Below, in pieces: positions 49,897-59,287 of a stretch of 64,000 nt of DNA. Under the pieces are notes generated by a model. That model saw nothing but the letters and a program-made list of their open reading frames with translations, ran no database searches and had not been told where the DNA came from. The DNA comes from Bacteroidaceae bacterium (GTDB lineage Bacteria > Bacteroidota > Bacteroidia > Bacteroidales > Bacteroidaceae), in contig JAGASY010000013.1 in NCBI GenBank assembly GCA_017621515.1, positions 1 to 64,000 on the forward strand, written 5' to 3'. Both the position numbers and the translations under genes were made by a program. The first letter of the stretch is position 1. Every line of letters starts with the position of its first letter.

Positions 49897-51339
49897 CTAT
49901 CTTTTAGCCTTTCCCGGAGTACCTATTTGAGTACGTACACAACGGAAACCAATGAAAGAACGGCCCACATTCTGATATTCAGACGAGCGCCATGCAGACT
50001 TGATAAAGCTTTCAGGGTCTTTCCATGAACCACCTCTCACAGACTTACGTTTCAATATATACGGGTCTTCTTTCGCTGCGTTATATGACAATTCCGGATT
50101 CATGTCGCTCATCGACTTCACTCCCGCTTCCGTATATACAGTGCTTGTCCATTCTGCCACATTACCAGCCATGTCATAAAGTCCATTTGAGTTTGCCGAA
50201 TATATTCCTACTTTCGATGTGATAAGATTACCATCTACGGTATAATTGCCTCTATCCGGTTTGAAGTTGGCATAGAAACACCCTTTTTCACTCTTCACTC
50301 CATCCTGCTCCCACGGCAACTCATTTCCATTCTTTCCACGAGCAGCATATTCCCACTCAGCCTCTGTTGGCAAACGGTAACGCTGAATAAATTTTGCACT
50401 TCCGCCCAATCCGCGCATCAGAAAGTCCGTGCGCCAATTGCAGTAAGCATTTGCCTGTTCCCAGTTTACTCCAACAACAGGATACTCGTTATAATTCGGA
50501 TGATTGAAATAAAGACGCATATACGCTTCATTCTCAGCATTCTTAAAATCATTAATCCAACATGTTGTATCAGGATAAATGTTTACAATATAGGTATTCA
50601 CAAAATCCCACATACTTGACAACGGACGTGTGATTGTTTCCCGGTGTATGATTCCATCATCATCTATATATGCCGTATCTTTCGAAATCATGACCACTTC
50701 ATTCGGATTCAGCTCTACATCCGTATTAAGATTACGCTCAGCCGGATCAAGTCTATACTTGCGCATAGCCGCCATCGCATAATCAAATGTTTCATAACGA
50801 TAATTCATTTGTTTAGCATCAAGCATCTTTGTTCCATCGAAAGGATGAAATGTATAGACACTTTCTATCGCTCTCTGTTGATCTTCGTCAGGATTCTTCC
50901 ATGGAATAGGCTTACTCCAGTTCAAATGCGGAGTAATAGGATCACCATTCTTATCCTCTTCTATCTTAAACGACTCATCACCTCCATACGCAGGATCTGC
51001 AAGACGTTCACGTATGATACTGTCACGTACCCAATTGACAAACTGCTTGTATTTGGAATTTGTCACCTCCGTCTCATCCATCCAGAACGCATCAACAGAT
51101 ATCTCTCTTTCAGGCATCTTCTTTCCCCAGAGACTATCCGTCTTGCCCGTTCCCATTTTCAACGAACCGCGTTTCACAAGCACCATTCCAAACGGAGCTG
51201 GTTCCGATACAGGAGCACCACCAACTCCCGTAACCTCACCGCCTGTAGCTGCACCACTAAGTTTGCCTGCTCCCATACAAGAAGCAACCACTAATGAAAC
51301 AGCTACAATAATGCATATCGCATAAAATCCTCTTTTCAT
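49897..51339 (-). CDS. gldK: Type IX secretion lipoprotein GldK/PorK
   Basis: A 480-residue lipoprotein (signal with lipobox VVASC, Cys21) containing a formylglycine-generating-enzyme-like fold (FGMVLVKRGSLKMGTGKTDS, AFWMDETEVTNSKYKQFV, YRLPTEAEWEYAARGKNGNE, RGGSWKDPESFIKSAWRSSE). In type IX systems GldK forms the outer-membrane-associated ring with GldN and is not thought to be an active enzyme. It is the second gene of porP-gldKLMN, 97 bp after porP. Confidence 0.95.
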   Translation of the reverse strand: MKRGFYAICIIVAVSLVVASCMGAGKLSGAATGGEVTGVGGAPVSEPAPFGMVLVKRGSLKMGTGKTDSLWGKKMPEREISVDAFWMDETEVTNSKYKQFVNWVRDSIIRERLADPAYGGDESFKIEEDKNGDPITPHLNWSKPIPWKNPDEDQQRAIESVYTFHPFDGTKMLDAKQMNYRYETFDYAMAAMRKYRLDPAERNLNTDVELNPNEVVMISKDTAYIDDDGIIHRETITRPLSSMWDFVNTYIVNIYPDTTCWINDFKNAENEAYMRLYFNHPNYNEYPVVGVNWEQANAYCNWRTDFLMRGLGGSAKFIQRYRLPTEAEWEYAARGKNGNELPWEQDGVKSEKGCFYANFKPDRGNYTVDGNLITSKVGIYSANSNGLYDMAGNVAEWTSTVYTEAGVKSMSDMNPELSYNAAKEDPYILKRKSVRGGSWKDPESFIKSAWRSSEYQNVGRSFIGFRCVRTQIGTPGKAKR

Positions 51340-51436
51340 ATTTTATTTTCTTTTCTATATCATTATTACTCCAAATTATACAAACGCACAAATCCGGATT
51401 TCTTCTATTTTCACGCAAACACTCAAGACCTCCATC

Positions 51437-52378
51437 CTACAACACCCGCACACTTTTGTGCTTGTTGCGTCCTTTCTTGAAAAGGTCAAGCTCTGTCTGA
51501 TAACCTATCACGATTTCGTGCGAACCGTTTTGCATTCCGACACCCGATGTGTACATCTGATAAGAATATCCCAAAGACACACCATGAAAATCGCCTCCAA
51601 GCATAAAAGTAACAGATGTACTCGGACTATATCCCAATCCTCCATAAAACTTCCGTCCGTCATACTCATAGGCAACCTTACACTGAACGTCTTCACGCCA
51701 AGACTGCATATCAGTCTGTACAAGAAAAGACGGATGCAAAGTCAGATTGGTATTTCTTATTTTTAAGCGACAACCGCCCATCAGATAATATGCCGGTGAA
51801 ATCTCCACTTTATGCCTCTCTCCAAGCTCCAAAACCGGTGACATCAAATGCTGCGCCGACACTCCCGCCCACCATTTCGGATGATAATAATATATACCGG
51901 ATCCTACATCAAATCCATTACCGTCAACAGATGAAGTAGGAAATGCAGGGTCGGAAGGGTCTTCCAGTTCCACATCTTTCGGGTCAATGGTCTCACTCAG
52001 CAATGCCCCTTGCAAACCTATCGCCAATCTGCCCTTAGAACCGATTTTCATATTATAGGCATATTGCAAAGCCAGTTTCTGTGTTCTGAACATACCAATC
52101 TCATCACTCATAAAACTGATTCCAGCTCCATGTCTCGGACTTAGGAAATATACAGGCAAGTCCGCACTGAAAAACATGGTTGCCGGTGCATTTTCATATC
52201 CTGCCATTTGCATGGAATATGTTCCACACACATTCAGTTTTCCATCTGTTCCCGACACCGCAGGATTATAAAACGACTTCAATGCAGTGTAGTCCGAGAA
52301 CTGCACATCCCACTGTGCCCTCGCAGTCAGAACACCACACGTCAGCACCGTCATCAGTATGAAAAACTTTTTTCCCAT
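51437..52378 (-). CDS. porP: PorP/SprF family outer-membrane protein
   Basis: A 313-residue beta-barrel protein with a signal peptide and the family N terminus QWDVQFSDYTALKSFYNPA. PorP/SprF proteins dock to type IX components and, with some substrates, help anchor them at the cell surface. It is the first gene of the operon with gldKLMN, as in Porphyromonas. The region just upstream holds a perfect 9-bp hairpin (TGTGTCGAA/TTCGACACA, 52411-52436), perhaps in the mRNA leader. I found no clear promoter. Confidence 0.93.
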   Translation of the reverse strand: MGKKFFILMTVLTCGVLTARAQWDVQFSDYTALKSFYNPAVSGTDGKLNVCGTYSMQMAGYENAPATMFFSADLPVYFLSPRHGAGISFMSDEIGMFRTQKLALQYAYNMKIGSKGRLAIGLQGALLSETIDPKDVELEDPSDPAFPTSSVDGNGFDVGSGIYYYHPKWWAGVSAQHLMSPVLELGERHKVEISPAYYLMGGCRLKIRNTNLTLHPSFLVQTDMQSWREDVQCKVAYEYDGRKFYGGLGYSPSTSVTFMLGGDFHGVSLGYSYQMYTSGVGMQNGSHEIVIGYQTELDLFKKGRNKHKSVRVL

Positions 52379-52410
52379 TAATTCTTACAACGGCACATTT
52401 ATTATATTAT

Positions 52411-52436
52411 TGTGTCGAAGAGCTTTTTTCGACACA
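52411..52436 (-). promoter_or_regulatory. Hairpin upstream of porP
   Basis: Perfect 9-bp inverted repeat with an 8-base loop, between the B3/B4 gene and porP on the same strand. There is no T-run directly after it, so terminator or mRNA leader structure are both possible. Confidence 0.55.
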
Positions 52437-52530
52437 TAAAGCAACGAAAATACCCACATTCTATATAGAAAACATTCACAAGAGCAACATCATCACACCC
52501 TTACTCCTCTTTCCGCCCTGACAGCACACG

Positions 52531-53208
52531 CTATTGCCCAAACTCAACTACCTCTCCACCATCAGACATGGCATATTTACGAAGCAAGGTCTGTATATAC
52601 GAAGCACAAGCCATCACATTGTCCCGATTTCCATCATATCCATTGACAAGTGCCAAGATACGCGTTGTCTTCAACGACATCTTAGTACGTTCATTGTCAC
52701 TTGTGGGTGTACCAATCCCTCCTACCGAATCGCGATACACCGGAAGCCCGCATATATTCAACATACCTCTCCCTATACCTTCATACGGTTCTCCTTCACG
52801 ACCAATACCAAGTTCCAACACATCACCTTCAATCTTATCATAGTCAAAACCACCTATACTATATCCATAAGCAATGGAAGCCAGATTCACAAGATCGACA
52901 GCCGTATCCACATGATAAAGCTCTTTTCCCTGAAGCACCCGGCGAACAAGAGCCTCGCCCGACGGACGGTAACGACTCGGGTCCTTACCGCATCTGCGAT
53001 ATGCCTGCCTCGTTGCCTCCACAGAAGGCATCCGCTTGATGGAGCTTATATCATAACATTCTCGATACTTCCGAACAAAGTCCTCTATATCCGCCCACAA
53101 CTCCGGAGAATAATCCGTATTTACCAATTCCGCATATACAGCAGCACCCACAAAAACCGGACATGCAGAGCGCAACTTTTCCGATACTATTATCTGCTTA
53201 TGTTTCAT
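52531..53208 (-). CDS. B3/B4 tRNA-binding-domain protein
   Basis: A 225-residue stand-alone B3/B4 domain, the fold found in the phenylalanyl-tRNA synthetase beta subunit, where it edits mischarged tRNA. Signatures are PSVEATRQAYRRCGKDPSRYRPS and VDLVNLASIAYGYSIGGFD. Free-standing members are thought to edit or deacylate mischarged aminoacyl-tRNA, though this is not proven. It precedes the type IX operon by 152 bp on the same strand and is probably a separate unit. Confidence 0.85.
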   Translation of the reverse strand: MKHKQIIVSEKLRSACPVFVGAAVYAELVNTDYSPELWADIEDFVRKYRECYDISSIKRMPSVEATRQAYRRCGKDPSRYRPSGEALVRRVLQGKELYHVDTAVDLVNLASIAYGYSIGGFDYDKIEGDVLELGIGREGEPYEGIGRGMLNICGLPVYRDSVGGIGTPTSDNERTKMSLKTTRILALVNGYDGNRDNVMACASYIQTLLRKYAMSDGGEVVEFGQ

Positions 53209-53250
53209 GTCGTTTCTCTTTTTTCACAAAGAACATCATCCCAAGACACA

Positions 53251-53307
53251 AAAAACTAAGCTGCGGTTGTCATAGAATCCATACTATACACTTTACAACC
53301 ACAGCTT
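53251..53307 (-). terminator. Intrinsic terminator
   Basis: AAGCTG-C-GGTTGT (53258-53270) pairs with ACAACC-A-CAGCTT (53295-53307), 12 pairs and one mismatch. On the minus strand it is followed by TAG and six T. It ends the dnaE-trxA-small-protein unit about 80 bp after the last gene. Confidence 0.8.
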
Positions 53308-53386
53308 AATCCCTTCCTATTCGCCATTTCAAATCCACAAACAGGAAAAACTACAATTAAATAAATAACAAATATTAAACCATTTA

Positions 53387-53722
53387 TTATTCTGCACAAT
53401 TCTCACTATATTCCATTTCTCCTTGAACTACAAAAAGAATATCATCGTGCTCGTATTCTCCCATTCCTTCCTTCTTCGCTTTTTTCACGATATAATCAAC
53501 TACATCATCAAGATCAATCTCCACATAGCCATCCTTATCTGGTTCTGCGCTAAAAATGTCATTAGAAGCATAATAGTCAAATATGACATCAAGAAAATAA
53601 TACAACTCATCTTCCGTAAACTTGTCTTTCAGTTCTTGCGGAAGATAACTATGGATAAACTCAACTGCACGTGCATCGTCTTCTGCATCCTTCAACAGTT
53701 CATCATCAATGTTGCTTGACAT
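53387..53722 (-). CDS. Conserved small acidic protein, 111 aa
   Basis: A very acidic 111-residue protein (many Asp and Glu; for example KFTEDELYYFLDVIFDYYAS and DGYVEIDLDDVVDYIVKKAK) predicted to be helical and cytoplasmic. I do not know its function; similar small acidic proteins are found in other Bacteroidales genomes as far as I recall. It lies 160 bp downstream of trxA on the same strand, across a structured gap (53764-53846), and ends before a strong terminator. Confidence 0.75.
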   Translation of the reverse strand: MSSNIDDELLKDAEDDARAVEFIHSYLPQELKDKFTEDELYYFLDVIFDYYASNDIFSAEPDKDGYVEIDLDDVVDYIVKKAKKEGMGEYEHDDILFVVQGEMEYSENCAE

Positions 53723-53763
53723 GGTATTTACAATTTAGGGGGTTAAAAAGTACATGATTCTAC

Positions 53764-53846
53764 AAGAATGTCCGCCATAAAAACGGCATAACCCGGTAAT
53801 GGCACAAGCTTTGCCCAGCAAACCTTTCTTCACAGCGGACATTCTT
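53764..53846 (-). ncRNA. Structured intergenic region after trxA
   Basis: AAGAATGTCCGC (53764-53775) and GCGGACATTCTT (53835-53846) are perfect 12-bp inverted repeats enclosing about 60 bp that contains further small hairpins (TTTGC/GCAAA and GCC/GGC on the minus strand). There is no T-run. It may be a structured leader of the 111-residue protein gene or a processed small RNA. Candidate only. Confidence 0.35.
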
Positions 53847-53882
53847 CACATTTTATTCACATTATTATTTACAATTCCGCCA

Positions 53883-54191
53883 TCAGAGGATTGCCTGAAG
53901 CTTCTCCTCAAACTTAGCTTTTGTGGTAGCACCTACAATCTTGTCAACAACCTCGCCATTCTTCATATAAAGAACAGTAGGCACATTGCGGATACCGAAC
54001 TTTGAAGCCAGACCGTCTGCTTCTTCCACATTCACCTTGCCAACAATGGCACGACCTTCATATTCTACTGCAAGAGCCTCAATATCCGGTCCGATTTTCT
54101 TGCAAGGTCCACACCATGTAGCCCAGAAATCAAGCATCATCGGCTTACCTTCAGCTACAACTGATTCAAAATTTTCATCGTTAATTACCAT
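53883..54191 (-). CDS. trxA: Thioredoxin
   Basis: A 102-residue thioredoxin with the active site WATWCGPCKK. The start at 54191 (MVINDENFESVV) gives the standard N terminus; the upstream 18 codons in frame are not family-like. It reduces protein disulfides in the cytoplasm, with NVPTVLYMKNGE containing the conserved cis-Pro. It follows dnaE by 120 bp, an arrangement common in Bacteroidales. Confidence 0.95.
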   Translation of the reverse strand: MVINDENFESVVAEGKPMMLDFWATWCGPCKKIGPDIEALAVEYEGRAIVGKVNVEEADGLASKFGIRNVPTVLYMKNGEVVDKIVGATTKAKFEEKLQAIL

Positions 54192-54311
54192 AATACTCCT
54201 TATTATATATGTTAAACATTTAATTAATTGTCTCCACACTTCCAAACCACAGCTCTATGCTCGGTCTTCAAGACTTCTTGTTGAACATGCGCAACGCTCT
54301 CGCAAAGATAA

Positions 54312-57300
54312 TCAATTTATCTTAAAGACAATCTCCGGACGCTCCAAAACATAGTTCACAAGCTTTTTTTGCACGGAGATTTTAATTTTACGCGAGAACA
54401 GACAAGCTTTCATATTGTCTCCCGAATACACATTGAAGTAAAGTTCTGCACGTCCGGGACTCTCTTTTGCAATCTCTGCAAGGTCTTCTACAAGCTCCAC
54501 CGTCAACCTGTCCAAAGGCACAGAAAGCGTAATTCGGTCTATAACGGAGTCCTTCACATCCGAGAGCAGTTCAACACTTTTCAGAGCCAAATCATATCCG
54601 CCCTGTCCCCATTGCTTTGGAACAGCCTTTCCGCGGATGAACAAAGGAGTTCCAATCATGAAACTGTTATGATAATCAAGCCAATCCTTTCCAAACAGCG
54701 GAATCTCCCCCGCCCCGGTAAAGTCCTCAATCTTCACAATTCCGTATGGATTTCCTTTTTTAGTCTGCCCTTCCCTTATGTCGGTGACAAGTCCTCCAAA
54801 AGTCACTTCATCCAATTTGGCAAGCTGTTCTTTATCTTCAAGCTCCGTCACCTTCGTGTTGCACACATGGTTCAACACGATAGAATATTCATCAAGCGGA
54901 TGTGCCGAAAGATATATCCCGACAAGCTCACGTTCCCTGTTCAGACGCTCCATATCACTCCACGGCTCCACCTCCTTCGGCAAATCCGGATGAGCAACCT
55001 CTATTGCCATTCCCATGCCGAACAATGAGTTTGAAGCCATATTCTTATCTTGCTGGAAACGGTTACCATAGCGGATGAGTGTCTCCACAAAAGTCTCGCC
55101 GTTCTTTCCGCCCGGAGCGAAGTACATCTCACGGGAAACATCCTTAAAACAGTCCAAAGCTCCCGCAAGCACAAGGTTTTCAATATTCTTACGGTTACAA
55201 GCCGTAAGATTGACGCGTTCAACAAAGTCAAAGACAGACGTAAACACCCCGTTCTTCTCACGCTCGTCAATGATGGCAGCCACAGCACTCTCGCCGACAC
55301 CTTTCACCGCCCCCATACCGAAACGTATATCACCATGAGCGTTGACCGAAAACTTTTGGCGGCTTTCGTTTATGTCCGGTCCGAGTGTATTGATACCCAT
55401 TGACTTACATTCGTCCATCAGCTTACGTATATCCGTGATATTCGCCAAGCTTCGGCTCATGACAGCAGCCATATACTGAGCCGGATAGTTCGCCTTCAGA
55501 TAAGCCGTCTGGTATGCCACCCACGAATAACATGTCGCATGACTCTTATTGAAAGCATACGAAGCAAACTTCTCCCAATCCGCCCATATCTTCTGCAAAG
55601 TCTCAAGCTTATGTCCGTTGCTCTGTCCACCTTCAAAGAATTTCGGACGAAGCATATCAAGCTTGTCTTTCAGTTTCTTACCCATCGCCTTTCTCAGCGT
55701 ATCGCTCTCACCACGAGTAAAATTCGCCAGAAGACGAGAGAGAAGCATGACCTGCTCCTGATACACCGTAATGCCATACGTATCCTTGAGATATTTCTCC
55801 ATCACCGGAATATCATACTCAATCGGCTTCCGTCCCTGTTTTCTGTCGATAAAGTCAGGGATGTAGTCCATCGGTCCCGGTCGGTAAAGGGCATTCATCG
55901 CAATGAGGTCTTCAAACGTGGTCGGCTGAAGCTCTCGCAGATACTTCTGCATTCCGGCAGACTCAAACTGGAATGTTCCGATAGTACGTCCATCGCTGTA
56001 GAGTCGGTATGTCGCCGGGTCATTAATATCAAGCGAGTCAACATCTACATTAACACCCAAACTGTCCTTAATGTTCTCGACAGCCTCCTTTAAAATGGAA
56101 AGAGTCTTCAAACCGAGAAAGTCCATCTTAATTAGTCCGGTCTCTTCTATCACATGCCCGTCATACTGTGTGCAGCGCAGTTTCTCGCCAGTCTCCTTGT
56201 CATCGGCAGTAGATACTGGCACCCAGTCAGAAATGTCATCACGGCAGATAATAGTTCCGCACGCATGAACACCCGTATTCCGGACATTATTCTCAAGCAT
56301 CTGAGCATATCTGAGCGTATCGCGCAAAAGAGGATCCGGCGATGTCACAGCATCCTGAAGTTCCTTCACACACTCAATTGCATTCGGAAGATTCATCTTC
56401 TTTCCCGTAGGGAGTTTGTCGGGAATAGCCTTACACAAGGCATTGGAGATATTGAGAGGCAGCTTCTGCACACGCGCCACATCCTTGATGGCAAGCTTTG
56501 TCGCCATAGTGCCATACGTGATGATATGCGCCACCTTCTCTTCTCCATATTTCTGAGTTACCCACTGAAGCACCTTTCCGCGTCCGTCGTCATCAAAATC
56601 CACATCTATATCGGGCAAAGAGATACGGTCAGGATTCAGGAATCGCTCGAACAGGAGGTCATACTGAATAGGGTCCACCCGCGTGATGCCAAGGCAATAA
56701 GCTACTGCCGAACCTGCCGCAGAGCCACGTCCCGGACCTACCCAAACTCCAAGTTCTTCGCGCGCCGCATTGATATAGTCCTGCACAATGAGGAAGTAGC
56801 CGGGGAAACCCATCGTCTTCATGATATGCAGCTCAAAGTTCAGCAGCTCCATTACATGGTCGGGAATAGGGTCGCCATACATTTTCTTTGCACCCTCGTA
56901 TGTGAGCTTCTTCAGATAGTCCGCCTCAAATTTTATTCTGTAAAGTTTCTCGTATCCTCCCAGTTTCTTTATCTTGTCATTTGCCGCCTCTTCACTCATC
57001 ACCACGTTTCCATGTTCGTCACGAGTGAACTCATCGAACAAGTCCTTCTCCGTCAGCCTCTGCCTGTACTCCTCCTCCGTCCCAAAATCTTCCGGTATGG
57101 CAAAGTTCGGCATAATCGGCGCATGGTCGATGGAATAGTTCTCCACCTTGTCCAGCACCTCCACCGTATTGCGCAACGCTTCCGGCACATCGGCAAACAC
57201 CTCGTTCATTTCTTCTCGGGTCTTGAACCACTCCTGCTTTGAATAAAGCATTCGGTTCGGGTCGTCAAGGTCTCGTCCCGTACTCAGACAGATAAGACGG

Positions 57301-58160
57301 TCATGTGCCTCCGCATTCTCTTCATCTACAAAGTGAACGTCATTCGTACACACAAGCTTGACATTATGCTTACGGGCAAGTTCGATAATGACACGATTAC
57401 ACTCTTGCTGAATAGGAAAAGCTTCCCGGTTCGCCCTCTGCGTCGGGTCTTTCACCTCATGCCTCTGGAGTTCAAGATAATAGTCGTCACCGAAAAGGTT
57501 CTTGAACCACACCACAGCCTCTTCAGCCTTTGCTATCTGTCCCTGACGTATATACCACGGAACTTCACCGGCGATACATGCCGAACATGCAATCAAGCCT
57601 TCATGATACTTCATCAGCTCTTCATGGTCTGTACGCGGTCTGTTATAGAATCCATCTACCCACGCATGACTGACAAGTTTCACAAGATTGTGATATCCGG
57701 TGCTGTTCTTGGCAAGCAGAATGAGATGCCATCCGCTGCTGTCAAGCTTTCCCTCTTTCAGATGAAGCCCTCTCCGTGCACAATACATCTCACAACCGAA
57801 GATAGGCTTAAAATCAAGTTTGGGAGTAGTCTTGGCTATCGTCTCCTCCGCCTCCTTCACAAGCTGCGCTTCCGGCTTACCCTCATATTTGTCCTTGCCG
57901 TCACGATCCTTACGTTCAAGTGTTCCGTTGTTAATATCATCAATAAGTTTCTGAGCTGTCTTAACCTTGTCGCGGTTTTTGCCGTTCACCTTCTTGCAAT
58001 AGTTGAAAAACTCTTTTATTCCGAACATATTGCCGTGGTCGGTGACAGCCATCCCTTTCATGCCGTTGGCAATAGCCTTATCGACAAGCTTCGGGATACT
58101 CGCCTGACCGTCAAGTATCGAATATTGGGTATGTACATGCAGATGAACAAAATTCTCCAT
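54312..58160 (-). CDS. dnaE: DNA polymerase III alpha subunit
   Basis: A 1282-residue replicative polymerase of the DnaE type. The start at 58160 (MENFVHLHVHTQYSILDG) places the PHP domain at the N terminus. The polymerase core includes VGPGRGSAAGSAVAYCLG and the catalytic Asp motif LPDIDVDFDDDGRG. The helix-hairpin-helix (FDFVERVNLTACNRKNIENL) and OB-fold (GGLVTDIREGQTKKGNPYGI) regions follow. It lengthens DNA at the replication fork. The length is slightly above E. coli DnaE (1160). It is followed by trxA. Confidence 0.97.
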   Translation of the reverse strand: MENFVHLHVHTQYSILDGQASIPKLVDKAIANGMKGMAVTDHGNMFGIKEFFNYCKKVNGKNRDKVKTAQKLIDDINNGTLERKDRDGKDKYEGKPEAQLVKEAEETIAKTTPKLDFKPIFGCEMYCARRGLHLKEGKLDSSGWHLILLAKNSTGYHNLVKLVSHAWVDGFYNRPRTDHEELMKYHEGLIACSACIAGEVPWYIRQGQIAKAEEAVVWFKNLFGDDYYLELQRHEVKDPTQRANREAFPIQQECNRVIIELARKHNVKLVCTNDVHFVDEENAEAHDRLICLSTGRDLDDPNRMLYSKQEWFKTREEMNEVFADVPEALRNTVEVLDKVENYSIDHAPIMPNFAIPEDFGTEEEYRQRLTEKDLFDEFTRDEHGNVVMSEEAANDKIKKLGGYEKLYRIKFEADYLKKLTYEGAKKMYGDPIPDHVMELLNFELHIMKTMGFPGYFLIVQDYINAAREELGVWVGPGRGSAAGSAVAYCLGITRVDPIQYDLLFERFLNPDRISLPDIDVDFDDDGRGKVLQWVTQKYGEEKVAHIITYGTMATKLAIKDVARVQKLPLNISNALCKAIPDKLPTGKKMNLPNAIECVKELQDAVTSPDPLLRDTLRYAQMLENNVRNTGVHACGTIICRDDISDWVPVSTADDKETGEKLRCTQYDGHVIEETGLIKMDFLGLKTLSILKEAVENIKDSLGVNVDVDSLDINDPATYRLYSDGRTIGTFQFESAGMQKYLRELQPTTFEDLIAMNALYRPGPMDYIPDFIDRKQGRKPIEYDIPVMEKYLKDTYGITVYQEQVMLLSRLLANFTRGESDTLRKAMGKKLKDKLDMLRPKFFEGGQSNGHKLETLQKIWADWEKFASYAFNKSHATCYSWVAYQTAYLKANYPAQYMAAVMSRSLANITDIRKLMDECKSMGINTLGPDINESRQKFSVNAHGDIRFGMGAVKGVGESAVAAIIDEREKNGVFTSVFDFVERVNLTACNRKNIENLVLAGALDCFKDVSREMYFAPGGKNGETFVETLIRYGNRFQQDKNMASNSLFGMGMAIEVAHPDLPKEVEPWSDMERLNRERELVGIYLSAHPLDEYSIVLNHVCNTKVTELEDKEQLAKLDEVTFGGLVTDIREGQTKKGNPYGIVKIEDFTGAGEIPLFGKDWLDYHNSFMIGTPLFIRGKAVPKQWGQGGYDLALKSVELLSDVKDSVIDRITLSVPLDRLTVELVEDLAEIAKESPGRAELYFNVYSGDNMKACLFSRKIKISVQKKLVNYVLERPEIVFKIN

Positions 58161-58439
58161 ATATTTCAAATATATTTATTCTTTCATAATAGGTAAGTCA
58201 TAAGGAGTATCCACAGAGCACAATGTCCGCCGTCTGTCCCGAAAACTTACAGGCATCACACGAAGTGTTGGGATATTTTTATTACATTCCCAGACCTACA
58301 AGGCGCAAAAATCGCACTAAGTTAATATATTTTTTGCAAATATGCACAACACGCGAAATGAAAGTGGGAGACAAGAGGCTGTTTTAAGTTTTATTACTTA
58401 TGGTTATAAAAACGGATTCGAGAAAGTTTTCTACTATAT

Positions 58440-58560
58440 CTCATGTATGTACTCACCGGGGGCTTGCTAAAGTAAATATATTCGACAAACTACTCATACA
58501 TCTTTTGTGAGTGTATTCGACTATTTAAAATGGATATACACACAGACCCCTACAACTATA
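58440..58560. repeat. Diverged R1-like sequences upstream of dnaE
   Basis: ATTCGACAAACTACTCATAC (about 58479-58498) and GAGTGTATTCGACTAT resemble R1 units in both orientations. The match is weaker than at other loci. The rest of 58161-58572 holds no gene that I can support. Confidence 0.4.
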
Positions 58561-58572
58561 TCGAATACTTTC

Positions 58573-59196
58573 TTACATCCAGCTGATAAGTATGAAAAAC
58601 ATGGCGCAGACAAATCCTACGGCAAACCCGACAAGAACTTGTGCAAGCGAATGTTGACGCAGTACGATGCGGCTTGTGCCGATTGCTCCGGAGAGCAGCA
58701 ACAATCCGCAAAGAGGCCATATAGGGTTGAAATAGAACAGATAGCTGAAAGCAATAATACTTCCCGTCAATCCGCCCGCGCCCACCATGTGTGTGCTGAT
58801 TTTCCACCATCGGTTAATAATGACGCATAATATCTGTGCCATGAGAGCCGCCATGACGATGCCCCTGATGAACATTGCCGTGTTCATGTTGGTCATCAGC
58901 ACAAGACACGCAGTATAGCTTACAAGCGTAAGCACGTAAGGAGTGTGTCGGTTTCGCCTGTGGCTGAGTTGCCAGTGCGTCCATTTATTCAGTTTGCGGA
59001 ATAAGTTTATGCTTATTCGCGGAATGAACACCGTGAAGCAATATACCATTAGCAGTATAAGAAGCTTGTAGCCTGACGGCAGCAGTCTCAGATAGCTGAA
59101 TATGAAAAGTCCGGCAAAAGCCCACAGAGGAGCATAGAATGGCGAGAACAGTGCCGAAAATATCTTGGCAACCTGTATCAGTCGTTTTTCATTCAT
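58573..59196 (-). CDS. PAP2 family membrane phosphatase
   Basis: A 207-residue protein with about five to six membrane segments. The start at 59196 (MNEKRLIQVAKIFSALFSPF) fits a short cytoplasmic N terminus. Late motifs WKISTHMVGAGGLTGS and GTSRIVLRQHSLAQVLVGFA match the SGH and SRxxxxxHxxxxxxxG regions of PAP2 phosphatases, although the usual Asp near the end of the last motif is not obvious. Likely substrates are lipid phosphates such as undecaprenyl or phosphatidylglycerol phosphate. It is the last gene of yugP-like, alkD-like, rpoN, PAP2. Confidence 0.8.
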   Translation of the reverse strand: MNEKRLIQVAKIFSALFSPFYAPLWAFAGLFIFSYLRLLPSGYKLLILLMVYCFTVFIPRISINLFRKLNKWTHWQLSHRRNRHTPYVLTLVSYTACLVLMTNMNTAMFIRGIVMAALMAQILCVIINRWWKISTHMVGAGGLTGSIIAFSYLFYFNPIWPLCGLLLLSGAIGTSRIVLRQHSLAQVLVGFAVGFVCAMFFILISWM

Positions 59197-59287
59197 AAAA
59201 AATCTTATCGTTATTTTGAAGCGGTCGCATGTCATAGTTGTATGCCGCTTTCTGTTCTTTTTGTTTCTGTCTATGTCTGAATCCGTC

